Of a stretch of 64,000 nt of DNA, positions 34,755 to 43,769 are shown in pieces. The position numbers and the translations under genes were made by a program. The DNA comes from Winogradskyella psychrotolerans RS-3 (GTDB lineage: Bacteria; Bacteroidota; Bacteroidia; Flavobacteriales; Flavobacteriaceae), in the NCBI RefSeq assembly GCF_000427335.1, contig NZ_ATMR01000124.1, positions 62,001-126,000 on the forward strand, read 5' to 3'. The notes below the pieces were generated by a model, which was given only the letters and a program-made list of their open reading frames with translations, was not told where the DNA came from and did not search any database. How positions within the stretch are numbered: position 1 is the first letter of the stretch; each line of letters opens with the position of its first letter.

Positions 34755-36029
34755 ATGAAAAATAGAGTAGTCATAACAGGATTAGGAGTTGTAGCACCCA
34801 ATGGAGTTGGAGTTCCCGATTTTACAAAAGCTTTAAAAGAGGGTAAGTCCGGAATCACATGTCATGATAACTTAAAAGATTTTAAATTTTCATGTCAGAT
34901 TGGTGGTATTCCTCAAATTTCTGAGGAAAAAAAATCACAATATTTTACAGATTTACAATTAAGAGGATTTAATAGTTCAGGAATTTTATATGGATGCATC
35001 GCAGGTATTGATGCCTGGAAAGATGCTGGTTTTGATATGGATTCTGAAAGTCAATTAGATTATGATACAGGTTTAATTTTTGGAGCAGCAACCTCAGGCG
35101 TTGAAAAATTTAGAGAGGCAATTTATGGTGTTGACGATGGTAATGTAAGGCGTTTAGGAAGTACAGTAGTTTTGCAAACCATGACAAGTGGTGTAAGTGC
35201 TTATTTGAGTGGTATGTTGGGTTTAGGAAATCAAGTAACCACAAATTCTTCCGCCTGCACTACAGGAACCGAAGCGCTATTAATGGGTTATGAACGTATT
35301 CAAAACGGAAAGGCCAAACGCATGTTAGTTGGTAGCTGTAGTGATCATGGTCCTTATATTTGGGGAGGCTTTGATGCCATGCGTGTAATGACTTATAAAC
35401 ACAATGAAAGCCCAGAAGAAGGATCGAGACCAATGAGCGCCACAGCTAGTGGTTTTGTGCCAGGAAGTGGAGCGGGAGCTTTACTGCTTGAATCATTAGA
35501 ATGTGCTTTAGAACGTGGAGCTAATATTTATGCTGAGGTTTTGGGAGGTGAAGTAAATTCTGGTGGTCAACGACAAGGAGGCACACTAACAGCACCAAAT
35601 GCGGAAGCTGTAAAACGTTGCATAAAAAAAGCAATTGAAAATTCTGGAATTACAGCAAAGGAAATTGAAGTGATTAATGGACATTTAACAGCAACAGCAA
35701 AAGACGCATTAGAAATTGAAAACTGGACGAATGCTTTAAATAGAAGTGGAAATGATTTTCCATTCATTAATTCTACAAAATCTATGATTGGACATTGTTT
35801 AGCAGCTTCAGGCTCTATTGAATCTGTGGCAAGTATTATTCAACTTAGAGAGCAATTTGTAGCACCCAATATTAATTGTGAAGATTTACACCCAGAAATT
35901 GAAGCGCTTGTAGATTCAAATAAAATTCCAACAGAAAAAACCGATTTCAATTTTGATATTATAGCGAAAGCGAGTTTTGGTTTTGGTGACGTGAATGCGT
36001 GTGTAATTTTCAAGAAATTTAGCGATTAG
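34755..36029 (+). CDS. Beta-ketoacyl-ACP synthase (FabF/KAS II-type) of the cluster
   Basis: A 424-residue condensing enzyme. The N-terminus VVITGLGVVAPNGVG is FabF-like. The catalytic set is complete: Cys168 in NSSACTTGTEAL, His310 in NGHLTATAKDALEIE, Lys342 and His347 in STKSMIGHCLAASGS. The end KASFGFGDVNACVIF matches the NSFGFGGxN loop, with Asp where Gly is usual. The His310 region (NGHLTAT) and this loop depart from housekeeping FabF (NAHGTST and FGFGGTN), so it is probably a specialised enzyme that elongates a cluster-specific acyl chain. A gap of 81 bp separates it from the dehydratase. Confidence 0.92.
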   Translation: MKNRVVITGLGVVAPNGVGVPDFTKALKEGKSGITCHDNLKDFKFSCQIGGIPQISEEKKSQYFTDLQLRGFNSSGILYGCIAGIDAWKDAGFDMDSESQLDYDTGLIFGAATSGVEKFREAIYGVDDGNVRRLGSTVVLQTMTSGVSAYLSGMLGLGNQVTTNSSACTTGTEALLMGYERIQNGKAKRMLVGSCSDHGPYIWGGFDAMRVMTYKHNESPEEGSRPMSATASGFVPGSGAGALLLESLECALERGANIYAEVLGGEVNSGGQRQGGTLTAPNAEAVKRCIKKAIENSGITAKEIEVINGHLTATAKDALEIENWTNALNRSGNDFPFINSTKSMIGHCLAASGSIESVASIIQLREQFVAPNINCEDLHPEIEALVDSNKIPTEKTDFNFDIIAKASFGFGDVNACVIFKKFSD

Positions 36030-36164
36030 TAATTTGTAATGATATCGCATTTAGATTTTAGAAATAGTTCTTAAATTATATTGTAATCACTTTGCGTAAA
36101 TTTACAATACAGCATTACACAAAGTTTAATTAAACCAACATTCTCTTTTGTACAAGAAATAAAT

Positions 36165-36416
36165 ATGACGAACGACGAACTCATAACAAAATTAAAAGCC
36201 ATCATTGCGCCTTACGTTCAAGATGAAAAAGCTTTCGAAAATCTTACTGAAGACACAGACTTTATTAATGATTTAAAGGTCAATTCAGCAAATCTCGTAG
36301 ATATCATTTTAGATATTGAAGATGAATTTAGTATAAGGTTAGAAAATGAAGACATGGAAAAAATGCTCGATGTTAAAGCTGCTATGCTAATTATAAATAC
36401 AAAATTAAATGCCTAA
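36165..36416 (+). CDS. Acyl carrier protein of the type III PKS cluster
   Basis: An 83-residue ACP. The 4'-phosphopantetheine attachment site is Ser41 in LKVNSANLVDIILDIEDEFSI; the classical DSLxxVE is here NSANLVD, with Asp changed to Asn and Leu to Ala, and helix II is acidic as usual. This divergent motif differs from the housekeeping ACP and suggests a dedicated carrier. Its last base overlaps the start of a phosphopantetheinyl transferase gene, which most likely activates it. It lies 135 bp after the ketosynthase and could have its own promoter. Confidence 0.9.
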   Translation: MTNDELITKLKAIIAPYVQDEKAFENLTEDTDFINDLKVNSANLVDIILDIEDEFSIRLENEDMEKMLDVKAAMLIINTKLNA

Positions 36417-36976
36417 TGGTTGGCAATGATATCGTGGATTTAGAGGAAGCGAAATTTACTTCTCATTGGCAGCGACCGCGTTATTTAGAAAAAATTTTTA
36501 CAGAAACAGAACAGCAATTAATTAAGAACTGTACGAATCCATTTCATGTGGTTTGGAGATTGTGGAGCATGAAAGAATCTGCATATAAATTATATGTGCA
36601 AATTAACCCAAGCCAATTTTATAATCCGAAAAGTTTTGAGTGTGAATTTGAATTTGAAAACGGTAATGTAAAGTATAAAAATTTCGAATGTAAAATTAAG
36701 ACTAGTATCACTTCAAAATACATTTTATCTGAAGCTAGACTTCTAGATGTTCGCATGACTTCAGAAGTCATAGAATTTAAAGACAAAACCTACAAAAATC
36801 AGAGTGCTGTTTTAAGAAATGCACTATTAATTACGCTTTCAGAATTATATCAGCTTTCAAAAGAGGATTTAAAATTTCAAAAATCCGAATTTAATATTCC
36901 TATAGTACTGTGTAATTCAGTAAATATGCATGTGAGTTTAACGCATCATGGTCATTTTGGCGCTTATGCAATTTAA
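36416..36976 (+). CDS. 4'-phosphopantetheinyl transferase of the cluster
   Basis: A 186-residue Sfp/AcpS-superfamily enzyme that transfers the phosphopantetheine arm of CoA to a carrier protein. The motifs are GNDIVDLEEA at residues 3-12 and the Mg/catalytic motif WSMKESAYKLY at 50-60. The C-terminal VSLTHHGHFGAYAI matches the late SxSH...A strand of the superfamily. The size is that of a single-chain AcpS-like/half-Sfp member. Its ATG shares one base with the ACP stop codon (TAATG), so the pair is translationally coupled. It is the last gene of the cluster, and a terminator follows before the convergent sod gene. Confidence 0.9.
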   Translation: MVGNDIVDLEEAKFTSHWQRPRYLEKIFTETEQQLIKNCTNPFHVVWRLWSMKESAYKLYVQINPSQFYNPKSFECEFEFENGNVKYKNFECKIKTSITSKYILSEARLLDVRMTSEVIEFKDKTYKNQSAVLRNALLITLSELYQLSKEDLKFQKSEFNIPIVLCNSVNMHVSLTHHGHFGAYAI

Positions 36977-37032
36977 TAGATTTTGAAATTTTGACGATAA
37001 CCTAAAGCAACAATTGGGTCATTGAAACAAAA

Positions 37033-37062
37033 AATCCGAATCTTTTTAAGACTCGGATTCTT
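37033..37062. terminator. Bidirectional terminator between the PKS cluster and sod
   Basis: AATCCGAATCT (37033-37043) pairs with AGACTCGGATT (37049-37059), one mismatch, around TTTTA. On the minus strand it is followed by a T-rich run, so it clearly ends sod; on the plus strand the T run is weaker. Confidence 0.75.
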
Positions 37063-37086
37063 TAATAGATATAATTATAGTTTTGC

Positions 37087-37695
37087 TTACTTAGATTCAG
37101 CATAACGTTTTTCTACTTCATTCCAGTTAATGACATTAAAAAATGCATCAATATAATCTGGTCTTCTGTTTTGGTAATTTAAGTAATAGGCATGTTCCCA
37201 AACATCTAATCCTAAAATTGGAGTACCTTCACAAGTAACACCTGGCATTAATGGATTATCTTGGTTTGGTGTAGAACACACTTCAACTTTTCCACCTTCA
37301 TGTACGCACAACCAAGCCCAACCAGAACCAAATTGAGTTGCAGCAGCTTTAGAAAAAGCATCTTTAAACGCATCAAAAGAACCAAATTCTGCTTCAATAG
37401 CATCTTTTAATTCACCAGATAAGCGTCCTTTTCCTTCAGGATTCATAACATCCCAAAACAATGAGTGGTTGTAAAATCCACCTCCATTATTTCTAACTGC
37501 TTTATTATCCATGTCTAGGTTAATAAGAATATTTTCTATAGTTTTCCCTTCTAAATCAGTACCTTCAATAGCAGCGTTTAATTTAGTGGTGTAGCCTTGA
37601 TGATGTTTAGTATGATGAATCTCCATTGTGCGAGCATCAATATTTGGTTCTAAAGCATCATAAGCATATTTTAATTTCGGTAATTCGAAAGCCAT
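37087..37695 (-). CDS. sodA: Superoxide dismutase, Fe/Mn type
   Basis: A 202-residue cytoplasmic superoxide dismutase that converts superoxide to oxygen and hydrogen peroxide. The metal ligands are visible: His in [12 protein letters not shown], His in [13 protein letters not shown], and Asp and His in [31 protein letters not shown] with Gly-rich entry and the AQF-like [11 protein letters not shown] are found in Mn or cambialistic forms; which metal is used is not certain. It is a single gene with its own terminator and a TAnnTTTG element upstream. It converges on the PPTase gene and has no role in the PKS cluster. Confidence 0.96.
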   Translation of the reverse strand: MAFELPKLKYAYDALEPNIDARTMEIHHTKHHQGYTTKLNAAIEGTDLEGKTIENILINLDMDNKAVRNNGGGFYNHSLFWDVMNPEGKGRLSGELKDAIEAEFGSFDAFKDAFSKAAATQFGSGWAWLCVHEGGKVEVCSTPNQDNPLMPGVTCEGTPILGLDVWEHAYYLNYQNRRPDYIDAFFNVINWNEVEKRYAESK

Positions 37696-37734
37696 AATCT
37701 TAATGTTTTAATTGGTTTATAAATTGTCTCAACC

Positions 37735-37742
37735 CAAATTTA
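37735..37742 (-). promoter_or_regulatory. Candidate -7 element for sod
   Basis: On the minus strand this reads TAAATTTG (exact TAnnTTTG), 39 bp before the sod ATG. Confidence 0.45.
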
Positions 37743-37809
37743 CAATTTTGTCTCTGATTTTCTCTTAATAAACTATTAAGATTCCCTATTTTGGTATAAA
37801 AATTATCTC

Positions 37810-40800
37810 TTGCAAAATTCAGCCTTCAAAATATACAACGCTTCTGCAGGTAGTGGAAAAACATTTACGTTAGCCAAAGCCTATTTAAAAATACTGATTC
37901 AGTCTAAAAGTCTCGATCAATTTAAATCTATTTTAGCTATAACATTTACCAACAAAGCCGTTGGTGAAATGAAGGAGCGTATTGTAGATATGCTAAAATC
38001 GTTTTCTTCTGAAGATAGCTTAACAGATCCTAACCCAATGTTTATTGCTATTTGTGATGAGTTAGAAATGGCACCAGAAGCGCTTCAAACAAAATCGAAT
38101 CGTATATTAAAACATATTATACATAATTATGGAGCCTTTGATATTTCTACGATTGATGGGTTTACACACAGAGTGATTAGAACCTTTGCGCACGATTTAA
38201 AACTACCTATAAATTTTGAAGTTGAACTCGATCAGGAAAGGCTTCTTAATGAAGCAGTAGATAGTCTTATCGCTAAAGCAGGAAGTGATAAAACATTAAC
38301 GAAAGTCTTAGTGGATTTTGCGATTGAAAAAGCAGATGATGATAAAAGTTGGGACATTAGTTATGACTTTAATAAAATTTCAAAATTGCTGGTTAATGAG
38401 AATGACCTTTTCGCAATTCAGACTTTAAAGAAGAAGACACTTGAAGATTTTAAAAACTTAAAACAACAATTATCTCAGGAGATTAAACAACAAGAAGAAG
38501 CCATTATAAATACATCTGTAATAACGTTAACTTTAATAGAGGAATCAGGATTGCAATTTGATGATTTTAATAGAAGTTCATTGCCAAAACATTTTGAAAA
38601 TCTAAAAAACAAACGCTTCAGTATTAATTTTGAGTCGGCATGGCAAAACGATTTAATTGAGGGTAATTCATTATTTCCAAAACGTGTTTCGGAAACTGTT
38701 GCTTCAACCATAGAAAGTATTCAGTCCCAATTAGCAGAAGCTTTTGTTGCCACTAAAAAATCGATTTTCGAGTTAAAACTAAAAAAGGATTTTACAGAAA
38801 TATTACTCCGCTGTCTGTATTAAATGCTATTAAAAATGAGTTAGACGCCTTAAAGGCTGACCAAAACAAAATGTTGATTTCAGAGTTTAATACTATTATT
38901 AGTAAAGAAATAAAAAATCAACCCACTCCATTTATATATGAGCGCTTAGGTGAAAAATTCAAGCATTATTTTATAGATGAGTTTCAGGATACCTCAAAAA
39001 TGCAATGGGACAATTTAGTGCCTTTGCTAGAAAATGCACTTTCAAGCGCTAATGGTTCTGCCATGCTCGTTGGTGATGCTAAACAAGCCATTTACAGATG
39101 GAGAGGTGGTGAAGCCGAACAGTTTATAAAATTGTATAATAAACTGGATAATCCATTTCAACTTGAAGCTGAGGTTTTAGCTTTAGATACCAATTACAGA
39201 AGCGCAAAAGCGGTTATTGAATTTAATAATTCATTTTTTGAATTTCTTAGCAAGAGTGCTTTTAGTGAAGTCGCTTATGCCGAACTTTATAAGCAAGCCC
39301 GTCAAAAAACACATAATAAATCTGAAGGCTATGTGAATCTTAATTTCTTAAATGTTGAAAAAGAGGATGACATTCACGAAATGTATGCAAACAAAGTATT
39401 GCAAACTATAAAACAATGCCAAGCCAATGGTTTTCCATTAGATGATATTTGTGTTTTGGTTAGAAAACGAAAGGAAGGGGTTGCGATTGCTAATTACTTG
39501 AATGAAAATGGCATAAAAATCACCTCTTCGGAAACCTTACTTTTAAAAAATTCTGATAAGGTTAATTTTATAAATTCATTTTTAAAATTACTGATTCAAC
39601 CTAATAACGACAGTCTTAAAGTTGAGGTGCTTTCCTATTTAGCAGAACAGCTTCAAATTGAAGATAAACATCAGTTTTTTATCACTTATCTCAAGGACGA
39701 TCTAAGCGACATGTTTTTAGCTTTAAAAGCATTAGATTTATATATAGACACTAATCAATGTTTACAATTACCACTTTACGAATTGGTAGAACATGTAGTA
39801 CGGTTATTCGATCTTAATGAAAGATCGGATGCGTATCTTCAGTTTTATTTGGATGTTGTTTTAGAATTTACACAAAAACAAAATTCGGATGTCGCTGCAT
39901 TTGTTAGCTATTTTGAAAAGAAAGCAGATAAATTAAGTGTTGTAACTCCAGAAAACATGAATGCAGTTCAGATTATGACCATTCATAAATCTAAAGGCCT
40001 AGAGTTTCCTGTAGTGATATTTCCGTATGCCGATCTTGATATTTATAGAGAAATAGAACCAAAAGTGTGGTTTCCTGTACAAGCTGAAAATTATAGTGGG
40101 TTTAATACCTTACTTCTTAATTACAACAAAGAGGTAGAGCATTTTGAAGAGACAGGGGCACTTATCTATAACACACATCAATCGCAATTAGAATTAGATA
40201 ATATCAATTTGCTGTATGTTGTATTGACTAGGGCTGTTGAGCAATTATATATTATTTCAAAAAAAGATATCAGCGCAAAAGGGGAGGTGAAAAAGAATAC
40301 CTATGCAGGTATGTTTATTAATTTTTTACAACATCTAAATAAATGGACCGATACCCAACTCAATTATAGTTTTGGAACTTTAAAACTAAACGAAAATAGT
40401 TCCGAAAAGGAAATTACTGCGAGTCCTTTAAAATTAATTTCAGTACCCAAAGAGGCTCATAATTTAAATATTGTTACGAAATCAGGATTGCTTTGGGACA
40501 CGCAACAAGAAGCTGCTATAGAACGCGGAAATTTAGTGCACTTAATTTTATCCAAAATAAAAACGGGTGATGATGTTGATTTTGCGTTTAATGATTTATT
40601 GATTTCGGGAGATGTGACTAACGAGGACAAAGAAGAATTGATGACTTTAGTTACAAACGTGATAGAACATCCAAAGTTAAAGGCATATTATCAAGATAAT
40701 TTTAAGGTCTACAATGAGCGCGATATTATTACGAATTCTGGCCAACTCTTAAGACCAGACCGATTAAATATAAGCGCTAATAATGAAGCTGTAATTATTG

Positions 40801-40940
40801 ATTATAAAACTGGTGATGCTAAAAGATTTCATGCCGCACAATTAAATGATTACGAGGCTGTTTTGAGCCAAATGAATTTAAAGGTAACGCATAAATTAGT
40901 AGTTTATATAAATGATACAATCGAAGTTCTTGAAGTCTAA
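37810..40940 (+). CDS. AddA-like UvrD-family helicase/nuclease, one-base frameshift
   Basis: A large SF1 helicase of the RecBCD/AddAB type that processes double-strand ends for recombination. The start is TTG 37810, followed by the Walker [17 protein letters not shown]. The second part has [15 protein letters not shown] (Walker B), [33 protein letters not shown] and a C-terminal PD-(D/E)XK nuclease site in LLRPDRLN ... VIIDYKTGD. The frames break at the A6 run 38781-38786: one extra A reads [22 protein letters not shown] into the second frame, giving 1043 residues. The partner nuclease/helicase-like AddB is at 43770-46529. The break is probably a read error, as the pair is normally functional. 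Confidence 0.88.
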
Positions 40941-40958
40941 TTTTTCATAGTATCTTTG
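40930..40958 (+). promoter_or_regulatory. Promoter for kbl, Bacteroidota -33/-7 type
   Basis: TTG at 40930-40932 and TATCTTTG (exact TAnnTTTG) at 40951-40958 are 18 bp apart. The kbl ATG follows 23 bp later. The promoter lies at the very end of the addA-like gene. Confidence 0.55.
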
Positions 40959-40981
40959 TTTCATATTCAAAACCAAACGCA

Positions 40982-42175
40982 ATGTACGGAGATATAAAAA
41001 ATCATTTACAACAAGAAATAGAATCTATAAAAGACGCTGGTCTTTTTAAAGAAGAGCGCATAATTACTTCACCACAGGGAGCAGAAATAACGCTTAATAC
41101 AGGACAGAAAGTTTTAAACTTTTGTGCTAATAATTACTTAGGCTTATCCTCACATCCAGATGTTGTACAAGCAGCCAAAGACACTATGGATACGCATGGT
41201 TTTGGGATGTCTTCAGTTCGATTTATATGTGGAACACAAGATATTCACAAAGAGTTAGAACAAAAAATTGCGGACTTCTATGGTACTGAAGATACCATAT
41301 TATATGCTGCAGCTTTTGATGCTAACGGAGGTGTTTTTGAACCTTTATTAACAAAAGAAGATGCTATTATTTCAGATTCATTAAATCATGCTTCAATAAT
41401 AGATGGTGTAAGATTATGTAAAGCGGCAAGATATCGGTACCAAAATAGCGATATGGCAGATTTAGAAACGCAATTAATTGATGCAAATGCGAAAGGAGCA
41501 CGATTCAAAATTATTGTAACCGATGGTGTGTTTTCTATGGATGGCTTAGTAGCACCTTTAGATAAAATTTGTGATTTAGCAGATAAGTATGATGCTATGG
41601 TGATGATTGACGAATGCCATGCTACAGGATTTATAGGTGAAACAGGAATTGGAACTCTTGAAGAAAAAGGAGTTTTAGGTAGAATTGATATCATTACCGG
41701 AACTTTAGGAAAAGCACTTGGCGGAGCAATGGGAGGTTACACTACAGCCAAAAAAGAGATTGTTGAACTTTTACGTCAACGCTCTAGACCTTATTTGTTT
41801 TCAAATTCTTTGGCACCAGCAATTGTTGGAGCTTCAATTAAGGTTTTTGACATGCTTAAAAACGATACAACATTAAGAGATAAAGTCGATTGGAATACTA
41901 AATATTTTAAGAAAGGAATGAAAGAGGCAGGCTTCGATATTGTAGATGGAGACTCGGCTATAGTTCCAGTCATGTTATACGATGCCAAACTGTCTCAAAC
42001 TATGGCTAATAAGCTGCTTGAGGAGGGGATTTATGTCATAGGTTTCTTTTTTCCTGTAGTTCCAAAAGATAAGGCTAGAATTAGAGTGCAACTCTCTGCT
42101 GCTCACGACAAAAGCCAGCTGGATAAGGCTATAGAGGCCTTTGTGAAAGTAGGAAAAGAGCTAAATGTTATCTGA
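40982..42175 (+). CDS. kbl: Glycine C-acetyltransferase (2-amino-3-ketobutyrate CoA ligase)
   Basis: A 397-residue PLP enzyme of the alpha-oxoamine synthase family. It cleaves 2-amino-3-ketobutyrate with CoA to glycine and acetyl-CoA, in threonine breakdown. Seen are [33 protein letters not shown], the region [10 protein letters not shown], and the PLP-binding Lys in [15 protein letters not shown]. The C-terminus has [20 protein letters not shown]. The 397-residue length and the ICGTQ motif favour Kbl over BioF or serine palmitoyltransferase. The gene sits between addA-like and ompA genes with its own promoter, apparently as an independent transcription unit. Confidence 0.94.
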   Translation: MYGDIKNHLQQEIESIKDAGLFKEERIITSPQGAEITLNTGQKVLNFCANNYLGLSSHPDVVQAAKDTMDTHGFGMSSVRFICGTQDIHKELEQKIADFYGTEDTILYAAAFDANGGVFEPLLTKEDAIISDSLNHASIIDGVRLCKAARYRYQNSDMADLETQLIDANAKGARFKIIVTDGVFSMDGLVAPLDKICDLADKYDAMVMIDECHATGFIGETGIGTLEEKGVLGRIDIITGTLGKALGGAMGGYTTAKKEIVELLRQRSRPYLFSNSLAPAIVGASIKVFDMLKNDTTLRDKVDWNTKYFKKGMKEAGFDIVDGDSAIVPVMLYDAKLSQTMANKLLEEGIYVIGFFFPVVPKDKARIRVQLSAAHDKSQLDKAIEAFVKVGKELNVI

Positions 42176-42232
42176 AACCATTATAATTTTAACCCAATCG
42201 CCTTATTTTAGGGCGGTTTTGCAATATTTTTA

Positions 42233-42240
42233 TATATTTG
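42233..42240 (+). promoter_or_regulatory. Candidate -7 element for the OmpA-family gene
   Basis: TATATTTG (exact TAnnTTTG) lies 70 bp before the ATG at 42311. Confidence 0.45.
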
Positions 42241-42310
42241 TCTTTGTTAATACAGTTTAACAACTTATTTTTGCCAACAATTAACACTTAAAATTTAAAT
42301 TAATTAGAAT

Positions 42311-43708
42311 ATGAAAAATCTTAGCAGATTATTTTTTGTCGCAGTGCTTATCGCAAGTTTTAGCACTTCTAATGCACAAGACAAAAACAATCCATGGGCC
42401 ATTACATTTGGAGCCAACGCAGTTGACTTTTACCCAGTAGGAGAAGACACACCACAAGGAGAATATTTTGACGAGTACTTCAATGCAACAGATCATTGGA
42501 ATATTCTACCTTCAATTTCAACACTTTCAGTATCTAGATACCTTAGTGACGGTTTTGTATTTACTGCAAAAGGTTCGATAAATAGAATTGATAAATTTGG
42601 TTCTAATTTTGACCCTATTACTGGTGCTGAATCGACTAATAAAGTTGATGATTTAACATATTATGGTTTAGATGGTAGAGTTTCTTATAGCTTTATGGAT
42701 ATCATTAACTCTAAAACAATTGATCCTTACTTAGGTGTTGGTGGTGGTTATACATGGGTAGATGAAATCGGTGCTGGAACTTTAAACGGTACTTTAGGAT
42801 TCAAAGTATGGTTCTCTGAAAGTTTAGGTTTAGATGTTCAATCTACTTATAAGCATTCTTTCGAAGATTATTTACCAACGCATTTCCAACATTCAGTTGG
42901 TCTTACTTTTAAGTTTGGTGGTACTGATACAGACGGAGATGGTATATACGATCAAGATGATGCTTGTCCTGAAGAAGCTGGTTTAGAGATCTTCAATGGT
43001 TGTCCTGATTCTGATAACGATGGTATCCAAGATTCAAAAGATGATTGTCCTAATGTTGCAGGTTTAGCTGAATTTAACGGTTGTCCTGATTCTGATGGAG
43101 ATGGTGTAATGGATAAAGATGATAAGTGTCCAGATGTTGCTGGTTTAAAAACTTTAGCTGGTTGTCCAGATGCTGATGGTGACGGTGTTGCTGATGCTGA
43201 TGATAACTGTCCTAACGAAGCAGGTCCTGCTGCAAACAGTGGATGTCCTTGGCCAGATACTGATGGTGACGGTGTATTAGATAAAGATGATAAGTGTCCT
43301 AACGAAGCTGGTACAGTTGCAAACAATGGTTGTCCAGAAGTTAAGCCAACTGCTCCAGTAATGGAAACTTTAAATGAATACGCAAGATCTATTTTATTTA
43401 ATTCAGGTAAGGCAACTTTCCAGAAGCAAACTGATCAAGTATTACAGTCAATGGTAGCTATCTTTAAAGAATACCCACAAGCTAACTTCTCTTTAGAAGG
43501 TCATACTGATTCTGATGGTTCTAAATCAATGAACCAAGCTTTATCTGAAAGAAGAGCAAGTGCAGTTAGAGATTACTTAATTGCTAATGGTATTAGTGCT
43601 GATAGATTAACTGCTGCTGGTTTCGGTGAGTCTAATCCTATCGCTAGTAACAGTACAAGAGCTGGTAAAAAAGAAAACAGACGTGTAGAGGTGAAGTTGA
43701 AAAACTAA
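42311..43708 (+). CDS. OmpA-family outer-membrane protein with thrombospondin type 3 repeats
   Basis: A 465-residue outer-membrane protein. A signal peptide (cleavage after SNAQD) leads to an N-terminal beta-barrel (about 22-205) with the final FQHSVGLTFKFG. Then come about five thrombospondin type 3 calcium-binding repeats of the form DxDxDGxxDxxDxCPxxAG (about 206-340), and a C-terminal OmpA domain (about 360-465) that binds peptidoglycan: LEGHTDSDGSKSMNQALSERRA and RVEVKLKN. It links outer membrane and cell wall. It is usually one of the most abundant flavobacterial outer-membrane proteins. A very strong terminator follows; it is a single-gene unit. Confidence 0.95.
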   Translation: MKNLSRLFFVAVLIASFSTSNAQDKNNPWAITFGANAVDFYPVGEDTPQGEYFDEYFNATDHWNILPSISTLSVSRYLSDGFVFTAKGSINRIDKFGSNFDPITGAESTNKVDDLTYYGLDGRVSYSFMDIINSKTIDPYLGVGGGYTWVDEIGAGTLNGTLGFKVWFSESLGLDVQSTYKHSFEDYLPTHFQHSVGLTFKFGGTDTDGDGIYDQDDACPEEAGLEIFNGCPDSDNDGIQDSKDDCPNVAGLAEFNGCPDSDGDGVMDKDDKCPDVAGLKTLAGCPDADGDGVADADDNCPNEAGPAANSGCPWPDTDGDGVLDKDDKCPNEAGTVANNGCPEVKPTAPVMETLNEYARSILFNSGKATFQKQTDQVLQSMVAIFKEYPQANFSLEGHTDSDGSKSMNQALSERRASAVRDYLIANGISADRLTAAGFGESNPIASNSTRAGKKENRRVEVKLKN

Positions 43709-43727
43709 TCTCATCTAAAATATATTA

Positions 43728-43760
43728 AAAAAACGCCCCGATATTCGGGGCGTTTTTTAT
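43728..43760 (+). terminator. Very strong Rho-independent terminator after the OmpA-family gene
   Basis: A 13-bp perfect inverted repeat, AAAAAACGCCCCG (43728-43740) and CGGGGCGTTTTTT (43746-43758), with loop ATATT. The addB-like gene begins 11 bp further on. Confidence 0.9.
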
Positions 43761-43769
43761 TTTTATAGA

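Noticed and set aside
42952..43326. Antisense open frame across the thrombospondin repeats
   Set aside because: It is a shadow of the repeat codon bias; its Ser/Pro-rich product has no signal or family.
42930..43340. Short tandem repeats that could look like a CRISPR array
   Set aside because: They are in frame in a gene and encode DxDxDGxxDxxDxCP thrombospondin type 3 repeats.
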